Assembly (NCBI GenBank): GCA_016294165.1
Contig: JAEDCM010000013.1
Location: 1-43,024 of the forward strand
From: Anaeroplasmataceae bacterium
GTDB taxonomy: Bacteria > Bacillota_I > Bacilli_A > Acholeplasmatales > JAEDCM01
DNA: 43,024 bases
Reading direction: 5' to 3'
Each line of letters starts with the position of its first letter. The first letter of the stretch is position 1. The notes beneath the pieces were generated by a model that was not told the origin of the DNA, did no database searches, and worked only from the letters and a program-made list of their open reading frames with translations. The position numbers and the translations under genes are program-made. Shown in pieces: positions 1 to 9,028 of this stretch.

Positions 1-567
1 GAAAATGTTCGTAGAGAAATTTGCTTATCGTTATCAGAAATGGGAATTAATCCAGTTGCATCACATCATGAATCAGGTCCTGGACAAAATCGTATTTTCT
101 GCCAAAAGGCTAGTCCTTTAAAAGCCGCAGATGATGCAGTTAGCTTTATTAGTGTTGTTCATACCATTGCTTCAAAAAACGGGTTATATGCCGATTTTTC
201 AGTAAAGCCTGTTCGTGATGAGGTTGAAAATAAATGCTATCTTGAAATATCTGGAGATAATTTAGAAAGTAAGTATGAAAATCTGCTTAAGCATTATAAT
301 GAGATAGAATTATTTTTAAATCCAACAAAAGAATTATATGGAGATGAAAAAATAACTTTTGACGATGGAAGCATTGTTATTGAAGTAACATCACTTATGA
401 ATCCATATGTTGCTTTTGGATTGATTATTTATGCAATGCAAGATGATACTTGCGGAAATTCAATTAAAAACACTTGCTTTGAAGATGCTTTAACTAAAGC
501 AACGGATAGTGAATTTGTTAAAAAGTATTTACCAAAGGAAATATTTGATTTTTATAAAAATATGTAA
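1..567 (+). CDS. Glutamine synthetase-like protein, C-terminal part (partial at window edge)
   Basis: The reading frame is open from base 1, so the gene begins upstream of the window; 188 codons are visible. The segment SHHESGPGQNRI followed by AADD and GLYADFSVKP matches the glutamine synthetase stretch around the SHHE-GPGQ motif. After this the protein departs from normal GlnA. The segment that should hold the SGxGxHxxxSL histidine loop and the NRSAxxRIP arginine/flap motif is missing or condensed. It resumes at a short NPTKELYG and a TSLMNPYVAFGLI block equivalent to the usual ANPYLAF helix. A catalytic GlnA would need those residues, so I infer a non-catalytic or altered paralogue. The ANTAR regulator starts 35 bases downstream behind its own strong SD. 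Gene identity is fairly sure; activity is unknown. Confidence 0.75.
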   Translation, partial: ENVRREICLSLSEMGINPVASHHESGPGQNRIFCQKASPLKAADDAVSFISVVHTIASKNGLYADFSVKPVRDEVENKCYLEISGDNLESKYENLLKHYNEIELFLNPTKELYGDEKITFDDGSIVIEVTSLMNPYVAFGLIIYAMQDDTCGNSIKNTCFEDALTKATDSEFVKKYLPKEIFDFYKNM

Positions 568-602
568 TTAGAAAACTAGATTTTTAAGAAAGGGGGAGCG
601 TT

Positions 603-1187
603 ATGCTAAAGGAAACAAAATACAAAATTTTAGTTGTTTCGTCTAGCGATAAGTTTATAGGAACGATCAAAAAATTATTTCCCCCTGATGGAATCGACTC
701 AGTTGATTATGCATCTAATACCTCACTAGCAAGAAGAATGGTGTTAGAAAGGCATTATGAAATTGTTATAGTTAATAATTCATTAGCTTCAGGAGATGGA
801 TTATCATTTTCAATTGATGTTAGTGAGACTTATGGTATTGGTGTCATTATCTTTACTAGTAGTGAAACATATCATGAGGTTTTTGATAAAACTCATGAAT
901 TAGGGATATTTACAATTGCTCGCCCAGCCTCTGCGGAAACTTTCATCCAAGTTTTTAGATTGTTGTGTTTGACAAGAGAAAGAATTCATAATTTGGATAA
1001 TAAAAATGTTCCAATTAAGGAACGTTTAGAAATAATTAGATTAGTTGATGAGGCTAAAATAAAGTTGATTAAGTATGCTCACCTATCAGAGGACGAGGCC
1101 CATAAATATATAGAAAGGCAAGCAATGCAGCTTCGAATTACCAAAAAACAATCTGCATTGATGATTATAGATAAATATAAGGATTAA
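603..1187 (+). CDS. ANTAR-domain RNA-binding antiterminator with pseudo-receiver domain
   Basis: This 194-residue protein has an N-terminal receiver-like fold (about residues 8-125) and a C-terminal three-helix ANTAR domain (about 138-190, with the signature AKIKLIKYAHLSEDEAHKYI). ANTAR proteins bind paired hairpins in nascent RNA and prevent termination, and in Firmicutes they often sit beside glutamine synthetase and nitrogen genes. The receiver is degenerate. The acidic cluster after strand 1 reads VVSSSD, and the phosphoacceptor position reads VIVNNS with Asn instead of Asp, so phosphorylation control is unlikely. The SD (AAGGGGGAG, about 590-598) lies close to the ATG. The gene sits between the glutamine synthetase-like gene and pyrG/gltBD, which suggests regulation of nitrogen assimilation by RNA antitermination (inference). 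Confidence 0.8.
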   Translation: MLKETKYKILVVSSSDKFIGTIKKLFPPDGIDSVDYASNTSLARRMVLERHYEIVIVNNSLASGDGLSFSIDVSETYGIGVIIFTSSETYHEVFDKTHELGIFTIARPASAETFIQVFRLLCLTRERIHNLDNKNVPIKERLEIIRLVDEAKIKLIKYAHLSEDEAHKYIERQAMQLRITKKQSALMIIDKYKD

Positions 1188-1201
1188 AAGAGGATACAAA
1201 T

Positions 1202-2806
1202 ATGGAAAATAAGAAAACGAGATTCATTTTTGTAACTGGTGGTGTAGTTTCATCACTTGGAAAAGGTATTGCAGCTTCATCAATAGGAAGATTGCTAAAA
1301 AATAGGGGATTCAAAGTATTCATGCAAAAATTTGATCCTTATATAAATGTTGACCCGGGAACAATGTCTCCTTATCAACATGGTGAGGTTTTTGTAACAG
1401 ATGATGGGGCAGAAACCGATTTGGATTTAGGACATTATGAAAGATTTATCGATGAAAATTTAAGTCAAAATTCCAATATAACAACCGGAAGAATTTACTC
1501 AAGTGTAATTGCTAAAGAAAGAAGAGGCGATTATCTTGGAGCGACAGTTCAAGTAATTCCTCATATTACAAATGAAATCAAAAATAAGCTTAAAGCAGCA
1601 GCTTTAGAATCTAATGCCGATTTTATTATAACAGAAATTGGAGGAACAGTTGGTGATATTGAGTCTCTCCCATTTTTAGAAGCTATTAGACAAGCAAGAA
1701 GAGACTTTGGATATGAAAATACCTTATATGTTCATAATACATTAGTTCCATATTTACATGCAGCTGAAGAAATTAAAACAAAGCCTACTCAACATTCCGT
1801 AAAAGAATTGAGAGGTATTGGGATTCAACCAGATATCATTATTTTAAGAAGTGAAGTTGATATTAACGAATCTCAAAAGGAAAAGATTGCTTTATTTTGT
1901 GATGTTGATAAGGAAGCAGTTATTGTGGCGAAGGATGCAAAAATCTTATATTCAGTAGTAACCAATTTACATGAGCAGCATGTTGATGATATCATTCTTA
2001 AGCATTTTAATATGACTGCTAAGGAAGCTGATATGTCTGAGTGGAATGATCTTATTCATAAAATAGAAAATTTAAATGGTGAAGTAAAAATTGCTTTAGT
2101 AGGAAAATATGTAGAATTACATGATGCATATTTATCAGTTAGTGAAGCTTTAAAATCAGCTGGTTATTTTCATGGAAAGAAAATCAATATTGATTATGTC
2201 GATGCCAACAATCTAACTGATGAAAATGTAAGTGCATATTTAAAAGAAGCCGATGGTATTTTAGTGCCTGGTGGATTTGGAAAACGTGCTAGTGAAGGGA
2301 AAATATGTGCAATCAAATACGCTAGGACAAACAATATTCCATTTTTAGGAATTTGTTTTGGAATGCAACTTGCATGCATCGAATATGCTCGAAATGTCTT
2401 TGGTTATACTGATGCCAATTCAACGGAATTAGATCCAGAGACAACCCATCCAATTATTGATTTTTTAAAGGATCAATATGAGGGAATTGAAATGGGTGGA
2501 ACCTTAAGATTAGGATTATATGATTGTCATATTACCGAAGATACTAAAACTTTTAGAGCGTATAATTCATTAGATATTAAAGAACGTCACAGACATCGTT
2601 ATGAGTTTAATAATAGTTTTAGCGAATTATTCACCAAGGATTTAATCGTGTCTGGAAGGAATCAAAAACAAAATTTAGTCGAAATCGTTGAGCTTAAAAA
2701 CCATCCATGGTTTGTAGCTTGCCAATTTCATCCGGAATTTTTATCAAGGCCGCAACGCCCACATCCATTGTTCAGAGATTTTATTGGTGCGGCAATTAAA
2801 GCATAA
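1202..2806 (+). CDS. pyrG: CTP synthase (glutamine-hydrolysing)
   Basis: This enzyme aminates UTP to CTP using ATP and the amide of glutamine, in the cytoplasm. At 534 residues it has the family's usual length. The amidoligase domain opens with the conserved FVTGGVVSSLGKGIAASSIG loop, followed by KFDPYINVDPGTM and GEVFVTDDGAETDLDLGHYE. The class I glutaminase domain has the nucleophile in GICFGMQ (Cys385) and the His/Glu of the triad in CQFHPEF near the end. The SD (AGAGGA) lies about 8 bases before the ATG. It is 14 bases after the ANTAR gene and 17 bases before gltB, so it is read as part of a glutamine-linked operon. Confidence 0.97.
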   Translation: MENKKTRFIFVTGGVVSSLGKGIAASSIGRLLKNRGFKVFMQKFDPYINVDPGTMSPYQHGEVFVTDDGAETDLDLGHYERFIDENLSQNSNITTGRIYSSVIAKERRGDYLGATVQVIPHITNEIKNKLKAAALESNADFIITEIGGTVGDIESLPFLEAIRQARRDFGYENTLYVHNTLVPYLHAAEEIKTKPTQHSVKELRGIGIQPDIIILRSEVDINESQKEKIALFCDVDKEAVIVAKDAKILYSVVTNLHEQHVDDIILKHFNMTAKEADMSEWNDLIHKIENLNGEVKIALVGKYVELHDAYLSVSEALKSAGYFHGKKINIDYVDANNLTDENVSAYLKEADGILVPGGFGKRASEGKICAIKYARTNNIPFLGICFGMQLACIEYARNVFGYTDANSTELDPETTHPIIDFLKDQYEGIEMGGTLRLGLYDCHITEDTKTFRAYNSLDIKERHRHRYEFNNSFSELFTKDLIVSGRNQKQNLVEIVELKNHPWFVACQFHPEFLSRPQRPHPLFRDFIGAAIKA

Positions 2807-2823
2807 TATAGGAGGAAAATATT

Positions 2824-5800
2824 ATGGAATATCCAAAGAAAATGGGGCTATATGATTCAAGTTATGAGCATGATGCTTGTGGTATTGGAGCAATAGCACA
2901 AATTAAAGGAATTAAAACACATAAAACAATCAAGGATGCATTAGATATCTTAATTCATCTTGAGCATAGAGGTGGTACGGGAGCTGAAGACAATTCAGGT
3001 GATGGGGCCGGAATTCTTATCCAAATACCTGATAAGTTCTTTAGAGAGGAAAAACTTGGGTTTACTCTTCCTAAGGAAGGAGACTATGGTGTTGGACAAA
3101 TTTTTATGTCTAAAAATGATGAATTAAGAGAAAAGGAAATGACCTTAGTAACCGATACATTGGTTTCTGAAGGATTAATTGTTTTAGGATATAGACGTTG
3201 TCCAGTTGATACATATGGTATTGGTAAAACAGCGCTTAATGCGATGCCATATATCGTTCAAGTTTTTGTTAAAAAACCTGATAATATCACTTCAGCACTT
3301 GATTTTGAGCGTAAACTATATGTTGCTAGAAGAGTAATTGAATCAATCGCTATAAAAGAAGATTTAAATTTATATTTTTGTTCTTTCTCTTCAAGAACAA
3401 TTGTTTATAAAGGAATGCTTGTATCAACACAAGTAAGAGATTTCTATTTGGATTTAAAGGATACAAAGGTTGAGTCAGCCATCGCTTTAGTTCACTCAAG
3501 ATTCTCAACTAATACCTTCCCATCATGGGAACGTGCCCACCCAAATAGATTTTTATGCCACAATGGAGAGATTAACACTATTCGTGGAAATGTTAACTCC
3601 GTAAAGGCTAGAGAAGGATTATTTAAATCAAATGTATTCAATGATGATTTAAAGAAAATTATTCCTTTAATTCCAAAGGAATCATCTGATTCAGCGATGT
3701 TTGATAATTTCTTGGAATTTATGTATTTAAATGGAAAATCAATGGAAGAAACAATTATGATGATGATTCCTGAGCCATGGAGTAAGGATTCAAGAATGGA
3801 TCCGGATTTAAAAGCTTTTTATGAGTTCCATTCAACATTTATGGAGCCATGGGATGGTCCAGCAGCTGTTTTATTTACTGATGGGGTTAAGCTTGGAGCA
3901 TCATTAGATCGAAACGGATTAAGACCATCAAGATACTATGTTACAAAGGATGATTATTTAATCTTATTCTCAGAAACTGGATCACTTCCAATTGATGAAT
4001 CAATGATTTTAGAAAAAAAACGTTTGGAGCCTGGAAAGATTTTATTAGTTGATACTGAAGCAAAACGCATCATTTCTAATGATGAAATAAAGATGAAATA
4101 TTCAAAGATGTATCCATATAAAAAATGGAACAATAATATCATTAAATTAGATCAAATTCCGGATATAGAGGTGCCTAAGTTTGAAGAAGATATTCATTTT
4201 GTTCAGCATGAGTGTGGATATACTTATGATGAGTTAATGGAAGGAATTATTCCACTTGCGGCTAATGATAATGAAAAGGTCGTATCAATGGGAACAGATA
4301 TTCCACTTGCGGTTTTAATGGAAAAAGAATTCAATTTATATCAGTTCTTTAAACAAAGATTTGCTCAAGTAACAAATCCACCTATTGATTCTATAAGAGA
4401 GGATATTGTTACTAGTGGGATTGTGTATTTAGGAAGAGAAGGAAATCTATTAAATCCTTCAGAAAAGAATGCTTTTAGAATTAGAGTGGAAAATCCTATT
4501 TTATTACCACAAGATTTCTACAAGATTAAGAATATCGAAAAATCCAAAGGATTAAAGGTTGAATCAGTATCATTTAGATATGACTATACTAATGAAAGTA
4601 TGGAAGAAGCCTTAAATCGTATTTTTAAAGAGTGTGAAAATAAGATTGATAATGGAGCTTCAATTATCATTCTTACTGATCGTGTGGGAAAAGGAATAAA
4701 AATTCCATCATTATTAGTATCTTCAGGATTACACCAATATTTAACTAGAGTTTCCAAAAGAACACACATATCAATTGTTTTAGAGGCATCAGAGCCAAGA
4801 GAAATTCATCATTATGCATGTTTAATTGGTTTTGGTGTGACTGCAATTTATCCATATTTGGTTTATGAAACAATTGATGAATATGTGGATAGAGGATATA
4901 TTAAAGTATCCAAAGAACAAGCTAAGCATAATTATGCTCACTCTGTTTTAAAATCAATTGTCAAGATCGTTTCAAAGATGGGTATTTCAACTATTCAATC
5001 ATACAATGGTGCCCAAATATTTGAATGCGTTGGTCTTGATGATGAAATAATTAATAAATATTTTACAAATACTCCAAATTCAATTGGTGGTATTTCATTA
5101 AAGCAGATTGAAGAAAATGCAATTAAGCTTTATAGCAAAGCTTATAATCGTAAAGATGATACCCTAGATTCAGTAGGATTACATGGATATCGTAAAAATG
5201 AACATGATCATTTATATGATCCACTTACTATTTTCCATTTACAATCCGCATGTCGAAGTGGAGATTATAGTGAGTATAAAGAATTCACGAGATTATTAGA
5301 GAAGAAAACAATCAATATAAGAGATACTATGAGTTTAGATTACTCACGTGCCATCTCAATTGATGAGGTTGAATCAGTAGAGGAAATTGTTAAGAGATTT
5401 AAAACTGGTGCGATGAGCTATGGTTCTATTTCAAAGGAAGCCCATGAATGTATGGCTATCGCTATGAATAGATTAGGTGGAAAATCTAATACTGGTGAAG
5501 GTGGAGAAGAAAGAGAACGATATGTTACTGATAGCAATGGGGATAATCGTTGTTCCCAAATCAAGCAGGTTGCATCAGGACGCTTTGGTGTAACAATTGA
5601 ATATTTAACGAATGCGATTGAAATTCAAATTAAAATGGCACAGGGTGCAAAGCCTGGAGAGGGAGGACAATTGCCTGGTAACAAGGTTTTCCCATGGATT
5701 GCTAAGGCAAGACATTCAACACCAGGAGTAACATTAATTTCGCCACCTCCTCATCATGATATCTACTCTATTGAGGATTTAGCTCAATTAATTTATGATT

Positions 5801-7302
5801 TGAAGAATGCTAATCGCAAGGCAAGAATTTCGGTTAAACTTGTTAGTGAATCAGGAGTAGGGACAATAGCTGCTGGTGTTGTTAAAGCTGGAGCTAATAC
5901 AATTTTAATTTCTGGATATGACGGTGGTACCGGAGCTTCACCGCGTACATCTATTAACAATGCTGGTATTCCATGGGAGATTGGTTTATCAGAAACTCAT
6001 CAAACATTAGTGATGAATGGATTGCGTGATCGTGTTAGAATTGAAACTGATGGTAAACTTTTAACAGGTCGAGATTTAGCGGTTGCTATCCTTTTAGGAG
6101 CTGAAGAATTTGGATTTGCGACTGGACCACTTATTGCAATGGGATGTATTATGATGCGTGTTTGTAATATGAATACTTGTCCGGTTGGAATTGCAACTCA
6201 GGATGAAAAATTAAGAGCTAATTTTAAAGGTAAACCGGAATATGTAATGAACTTTATGAAGTTTATTGCTAGTGAGCTAAGAGAATATATGGCTAAGCTA
6301 GGATTTAGAACAATCAATGAAATGGTTGGACATACCGAATTATTACATGTTAATCCTAAATATAAGGATCGAATTGATTTATCTAAGTTATTATTTAACG
6401 CAAAAGTTGTAAATAGAATTGATAATGTATTTAAAGAATATAAGAAAATCGATTTAGATAATACTATTGATTCACGTGTTTTATTACCTCTTTGCCAAGA
6501 ATCAATTAAGGATGGTTCTTTAAAACAAATTGATCTTGAAATTTCTAATGTAAATCGTTCATTTGGTACGATTTTATCAAATGAAATTGCTAAGGTTTAT
6601 AAGGATCAAGGATTAAAAGAGGATACTATTACCATCAATGCATTAGGAAATGCTGGAAATTCTTTTGGAGCATTTCTTACAAATGGTGTAACAATTAATG
6701 TTACTGGTGATGCCAATGATTATTTAGGAAAAGGTTTATGTGGAGGAAAATTAATCGTTAAACCGGCACCACAAGCAACATTTGCTCCTGAAAAAAATAT
6801 CATTTGTGGAAACGTTGCGCTATATGGTGCAACAAGTGGAGAGTGTTATGTGGATGGTATTGCTGGTGAAAGATTTGCAATTAGAAATTCTGGTGCGCGA
6901 GTTGTAACTTTAGGATGCGGTCTACATGGTTGTGAATATATGACTGGTGGAGTCGTATTAGTATTAGGAAAGATTGGAAGAAATTTTGCGGCTGGTATGA
7001 GCGGTGGTGTTGCTTACATTCATGGCTTGATTAATAAGAAGAATGTTAACACTGAATTAGTTTCTATTATGGATTTAGATGATAAGGATATAGCTATTGT
7101 TAAGGGATTATTGAAAAATCATATTGATTATACTAATTCAGAATATGCATCAAATTTATTTTATAGCTTTGATCCAAAGGATTACTTCAAGGTGTTGCCT
7201 AGAGATTATGCGGTTATTATGAATTATATTGAAGAGTTTAAACAAAAAGGAAGTAGTAACCCTGAATTAGATGCATTTAATAAATATATGGAGGTGAGAT
7301 AA
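2824..7302 (+). CDS. gltB: Glutamate synthase, large (alpha) subunit
   Basis: The large subunit of NADPH-type GOGAT transfers the amide of glutamine to 2-oxoglutarate. At 1492 residues it is full length. Residues 1-18 form a short propeptide, and cleavage would expose Cys19 of the HDACGIG motif as the class II glutaminase nucleophile. The FMN-binding synthase domain follows (SVKLVSESGVGTIAAG, SGYDGGTGASPRTS). The 3Fe-4S cluster ligands are Cys1108, Cys1114 and Cys1119 in the CIMMRVCNMNTCPVG segment. The C-terminal part is the glycine-repeat beta-helix domain. The SD AGGAGG at 2811-2816 is excellent. The stop overlaps the gltD start (TAATG), so the two subunits are translationally coupled. Confidence 0.97.
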   Translation: MEYPKKMGLYDSSYEHDACGIGAIAQIKGIKTHKTIKDALDILIHLEHRGGTGAEDNSGDGAGILIQIPDKFFREEKLGFTLPKEGDYGVGQIFMSKNDELREKEMTLVTDTLVSEGLIVLGYRRCPVDTYGIGKTALNAMPYIVQVFVKKPDNITSALDFERKLYVARRVIESIAIKEDLNLYFCSFSSRTIVYKGMLVSTQVRDFYLDLKDTKVESAIALVHSRFSTNTFPSWERAHPNRFLCHNGEINTIRGNVNSVKAREGLFKSNVFNDDLKKIIPLIPKESSDSAMFDNFLEFMYLNGKSMEETIMMMIPEPWSKDSRMDPDLKAFYEFHSTFMEPWDGPAAVLFTDGVKLGASLDRNGLRPSRYYVTKDDYLILFSETGSLPIDESMILEKKRLEPGKILLVDTEAKRIISNDEIKMKYSKMYPYKKWNNNIIKLDQIPDIEVPKFEEDIHFVQHECGYTYDELMEGIIPLAANDNEKVVSMGTDIPLAVLMEKEFNLYQFFKQRFAQVTNPPIDSIREDIVTSGIVYLGREGNLLNPSEKNAFRIRVENPILLPQDFYKIKNIEKSKGLKVESVSFRYDYTNESMEEALNRIFKECENKIDNGASIIILTDRVGKGIKIPSLLVSSGLHQYLTRVSKRTHISIVLEASEPREIHHYACLIGFGVTAIYPYLVYETIDEYVDRGYIKVSKEQAKHNYAHSVLKSIVKIVSKMGISTIQSYNGAQIFECVGLDDEIINKYFTNTPNSIGGISLKQIEENAIKLYSKAYNRKDDTLDSVGLHGYRKNEHDHLYDPLTIFHLQSACRSGDYSEYKEFTRLLEKKTINIRDTMSLDYSRAISIDEVESVEEIVKRFKTGAMSYGSISKEAHECMAIAMNRLGGKSNTGEGGEERERYVTDSNGDNRCSQIKQVASGRFGVTIEYLTNAIEIQIKMAQGAKPGEGGQLPGNKVFPWIAKARHSTPGVTLISPPPHHDIYSIEDLAQLIYDLKNANRKARISVKLVSESGVGTIAAGVVKAGANTILISGYDGGTGASPRTSINNAGIPWEIGLSETHQTLVMNGLRDRVRIETDGKLLTGRDLAVAILLGAEEFGFATGPLIAMGCIMMRVCNMNTCPVGIATQDEKLRANFKGKPEYVMNFMKFIASELREYMAKLGFRTINEMVGHTELLHVNPKYKDRIDLSKLLFNAKVVNRIDNVFKEYKKIDLDNTIDSRVLLPLCQESIKDGSLKQIDLEISNVNRSFGTILSNEIAKVYKDQGLKEDTITINALGNAGNSFGAFLTNGVTINVTGDANDYLGKGLCGGKLIVKPAPQATFAPEKNIICGNVALYGATSGECYVDGIAGERFAIRNSGARVVTLGCGLHGCEYMTGGVVLVLGKIGRNFAAGMSGGVAYIHGLINKKNVNTELVSIMDLDDKDIAIVKGLLKNHIDYTNSEYASNLFYSFDPKDYFKVLPRDYAVIMNYIEEFKQKGSSNPELDAFNKYMEVR

Positions 7303-8735
7303 TGGGAAAGCCAACTGGTTTTATGGAATATGAAAGAAAAAACAAAGAAGAAATAGCTCCACTATCTCGTATCGATAATTTTAATGATTTTCACATTCCT
7401 TTTGATTTAGATACTCAAAGAGAGCAAGCAAGTCGTTGTATGAATTGTGGAATTCCATTTTGTCAATCAGCAATGAAAATTAATAATCGTAATGTTGGTT
7501 GTCCATTATCAAACCTTATTCCTGAATGGAATCACTTGATATATTTAGGACTATATGAGGAAGCATATAAAAGATTAGAAAAAACGGCACCATTTCCAGA
7601 ATTTACAGGAAGCGTGTGTCCGGCATTATGTGAGGCATGCTGTTCATGTTCAATTAATGGTGAGGCAGTAGGCATCAAGGCCAATGAATTATTTTTGATT
7701 GAGAAAGCTTTTGAAAATAATTGGATTAAGCCTAAAAAGGATATCAAAAAAAATGGTAAAAAAGTAGCAGTGATTGGTTCGGGTCCTGCTGGTCTATCAT
7801 GTGCAAAAAAGCTTAACTATGCGGGTTTCCAGGTTACTGTCTATGAAAAAAATGATCGATTTGGTGGGCTATTAATGTATGGAATACCAAATATGAAAAT
7901 TGAAAAGAATATTATTGATAGAAGAATTAACCTATTAAAAGAGGAAGGTATAAAATTTATTAATAATACCAAGGTTGGAAAAGATATCAGCATGGATGAT
8001 CTTAATAAAAAGTATGATGAAATCGTCTTTGCTTGTGGTACATCAATGGCAAGAAGACTTGCATTACCAAACAGTGATGCTAAAGGTATTTTATATGCAG
8101 TTGATTTCCTAACAGAAACAACAAAAGACTTATTAGATAATAAACCTTTTAAATATGATTTAAAGGATAAAAATGTAATTATTGTTGGTGGTGGAGATAC
8201 CGCTAATGACTGCTGTGGTACAGCCGCAAGACAAAGAGCAAAAAGTATCATGGAGTTAGAAATAACTAAAGAGCCACCAGAAAATAATACCCTTCCATGG
8301 CCAAACTATCCGAACAAAAAGAAAACCGATTATGGGGTGTTAGAGGCAAATGAATTGATGGGTCATGATATTAGAAAATATGAAACAACAATTGATGAAC
8401 TTGTTGTTAAAGATAATGAGCTTAAAGGTGTATATATTAAAAATGTTACTTTTGTTGTTGAAAATGGTAAAGGAATATTTAAAGATGTTGAAGGTAGTAG
8501 AAAATATGTGGACTGTGATTGTCTAATAATCGCAATGGGATTTGTTGGTACTACTGATGAGGATTTATCATTATATGGTTTAGATAATGCTTCTAATAGA
8601 ATTAAACTAAATGGTTTTACATATAATGACAAAATATCTGTTTGTGGCGATATGAAAAACGGTCAATCCTTGGTTGTTGTAGCATTAAAGGATGGAATTG
8701 ATTGTGCTCAAGCAATTATTAATAAATATGAATAA
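7302..8735 (+). CDS. gltD: Glutamate synthase, small (beta) subunit, NADPH-dependent
   Basis: The beta subunit passes electrons from NADPH through FAD and Fe-S clusters to the large subunit. The N-terminal ferredoxin-like part carries the CMNCGIPFC and CPALCEACC cysteine motifs for two 4Fe-4S clusters. An FAD-binding Rossmann motif follows (VIGSGPAGLSCAKKL, near residue 157), then an NAD(P)H-binding motif (IVGGGDTANDC, near residue 293). At 477 residues it has the normal length. It overlaps gltB by one base (TAATG). It closes the operon; a weak AAAAATT/AATTTTT pairing about 20 bases downstream could help termination but is not convincing. Confidence 0.96.
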   Translation: MGKPTGFMEYERKNKEEIAPLSRIDNFNDFHIPFDLDTQREQASRCMNCGIPFCQSAMKINNRNVGCPLSNLIPEWNHLIYLGLYEEAYKRLEKTAPFPEFTGSVCPALCEACCSCSINGEAVGIKANELFLIEKAFENNWIKPKKDIKKNGKKVAVIGSGPAGLSCAKKLNYAGFQVTVYEKNDRFGGLLMYGIPNMKIEKNIIDRRINLLKEEGIKFINNTKVGKDISMDDLNKKYDEIVFACGTSMARRLALPNSDAKGILYAVDFLTETTKDLLDNKPFKYDLKDKNVIIVGGGDTANDCCGTAARQRAKSIMELEITKEPPENNTLPWPNYPNKKKTDYGVLEANELMGHDIRKYETTIDELVVKDNELKGVYIKNVTFVVENGKGIFKDVEGSRKYVDCDCLIIAMGFVGTTDEDLSLYGLDNASNRIKLNGFTYNDKISVCGDMKNGQSLVVVALKDGIDCAQAIINKYE

Positions 8736-8804
8736 ACTATTATGCAAAAATTTAGCTTTATTTTAAAAAGATGAATTTTTCTTGTTGAATATTTTGGGTT
8801 TCCC

Positions 8805-8833
8805 TTGACAGATGATGGTCTTAGTGATAATCT
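8805..8833 (+). promoter_or_regulatory. Sigma-A-type promoter for carAB
   Basis: A perfect TTGACA at 8805-8810 is followed after 17 bases by TAATCT at 8828-8833. The overlapping GATAAT at 8826 is an alternative -10 with a shorter spacer. It lies about 200 bases before carA and just ahead of the PyrR-type leader, so it fits as the start of an attenuated pyrimidine transcript. Confidence 0.7.
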
Positions 8834-8839
8834 ATTTGT

Positions 8840-9001
8840 AGTGTTTATGTATAAATACATAGATATCATTGAAAGAGTAATATGCGTATTATTCTTAGGG
8901 AAACTTTAAAATAGTCCAGAGAGGCTAAAAAGATTATTAGATAAATAGATTTTTTGTTTATACTAGTTTTCTAGTCTTTTTGGCTAGAGAACTATTTTTT
9001 T
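8840..9001 (+). promoter_or_regulatory. PyrR-type pyrimidine attenuator leader of carAB
   Basis: The leader contains AGTCCAGAGAGGCT at 8913-8926, which matches the known PyrR-binding anti-antiterminator loop consensus (ARUCCNGNGAGGYU). An intrinsic terminator follows about 40 bases later. In the established PyrR mechanism, UMP/UTP-bound PyrR stabilises the loop and lets the terminator form, while low pyrimidine levels favour the antiterminator. pyrR itself is not in this window. The motif, the terminator and the placement before carA make this a confident call. I did not fold the competing antiterminator. Confidence 0.85.
8964..9001 (+). terminator. Attenuator terminator before carA
   Basis: The 11-bp stem TAGTTTTCTAG (8964-8974) pairs with CTAGAGAACTA (8984-8994) with one G-U wobble and a 9-nt loop. 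A run of seven T (8995-9001) follows directly. It ends 27 bases before the carA start and downstream of the PyrR motif, so it is the regulated terminator. Confidence 0.88.
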
Positions 9002-9028
9002 ATATTTAAAGCGAAAGGATAATGAAAA

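Noticed and set aside
7841..8251. Minus-strand open frame of 136 codons inside gltD
   Set aside because: It is the complement of the FAD/NADPH-binding region of gltD, with no SD and no family resemblance.
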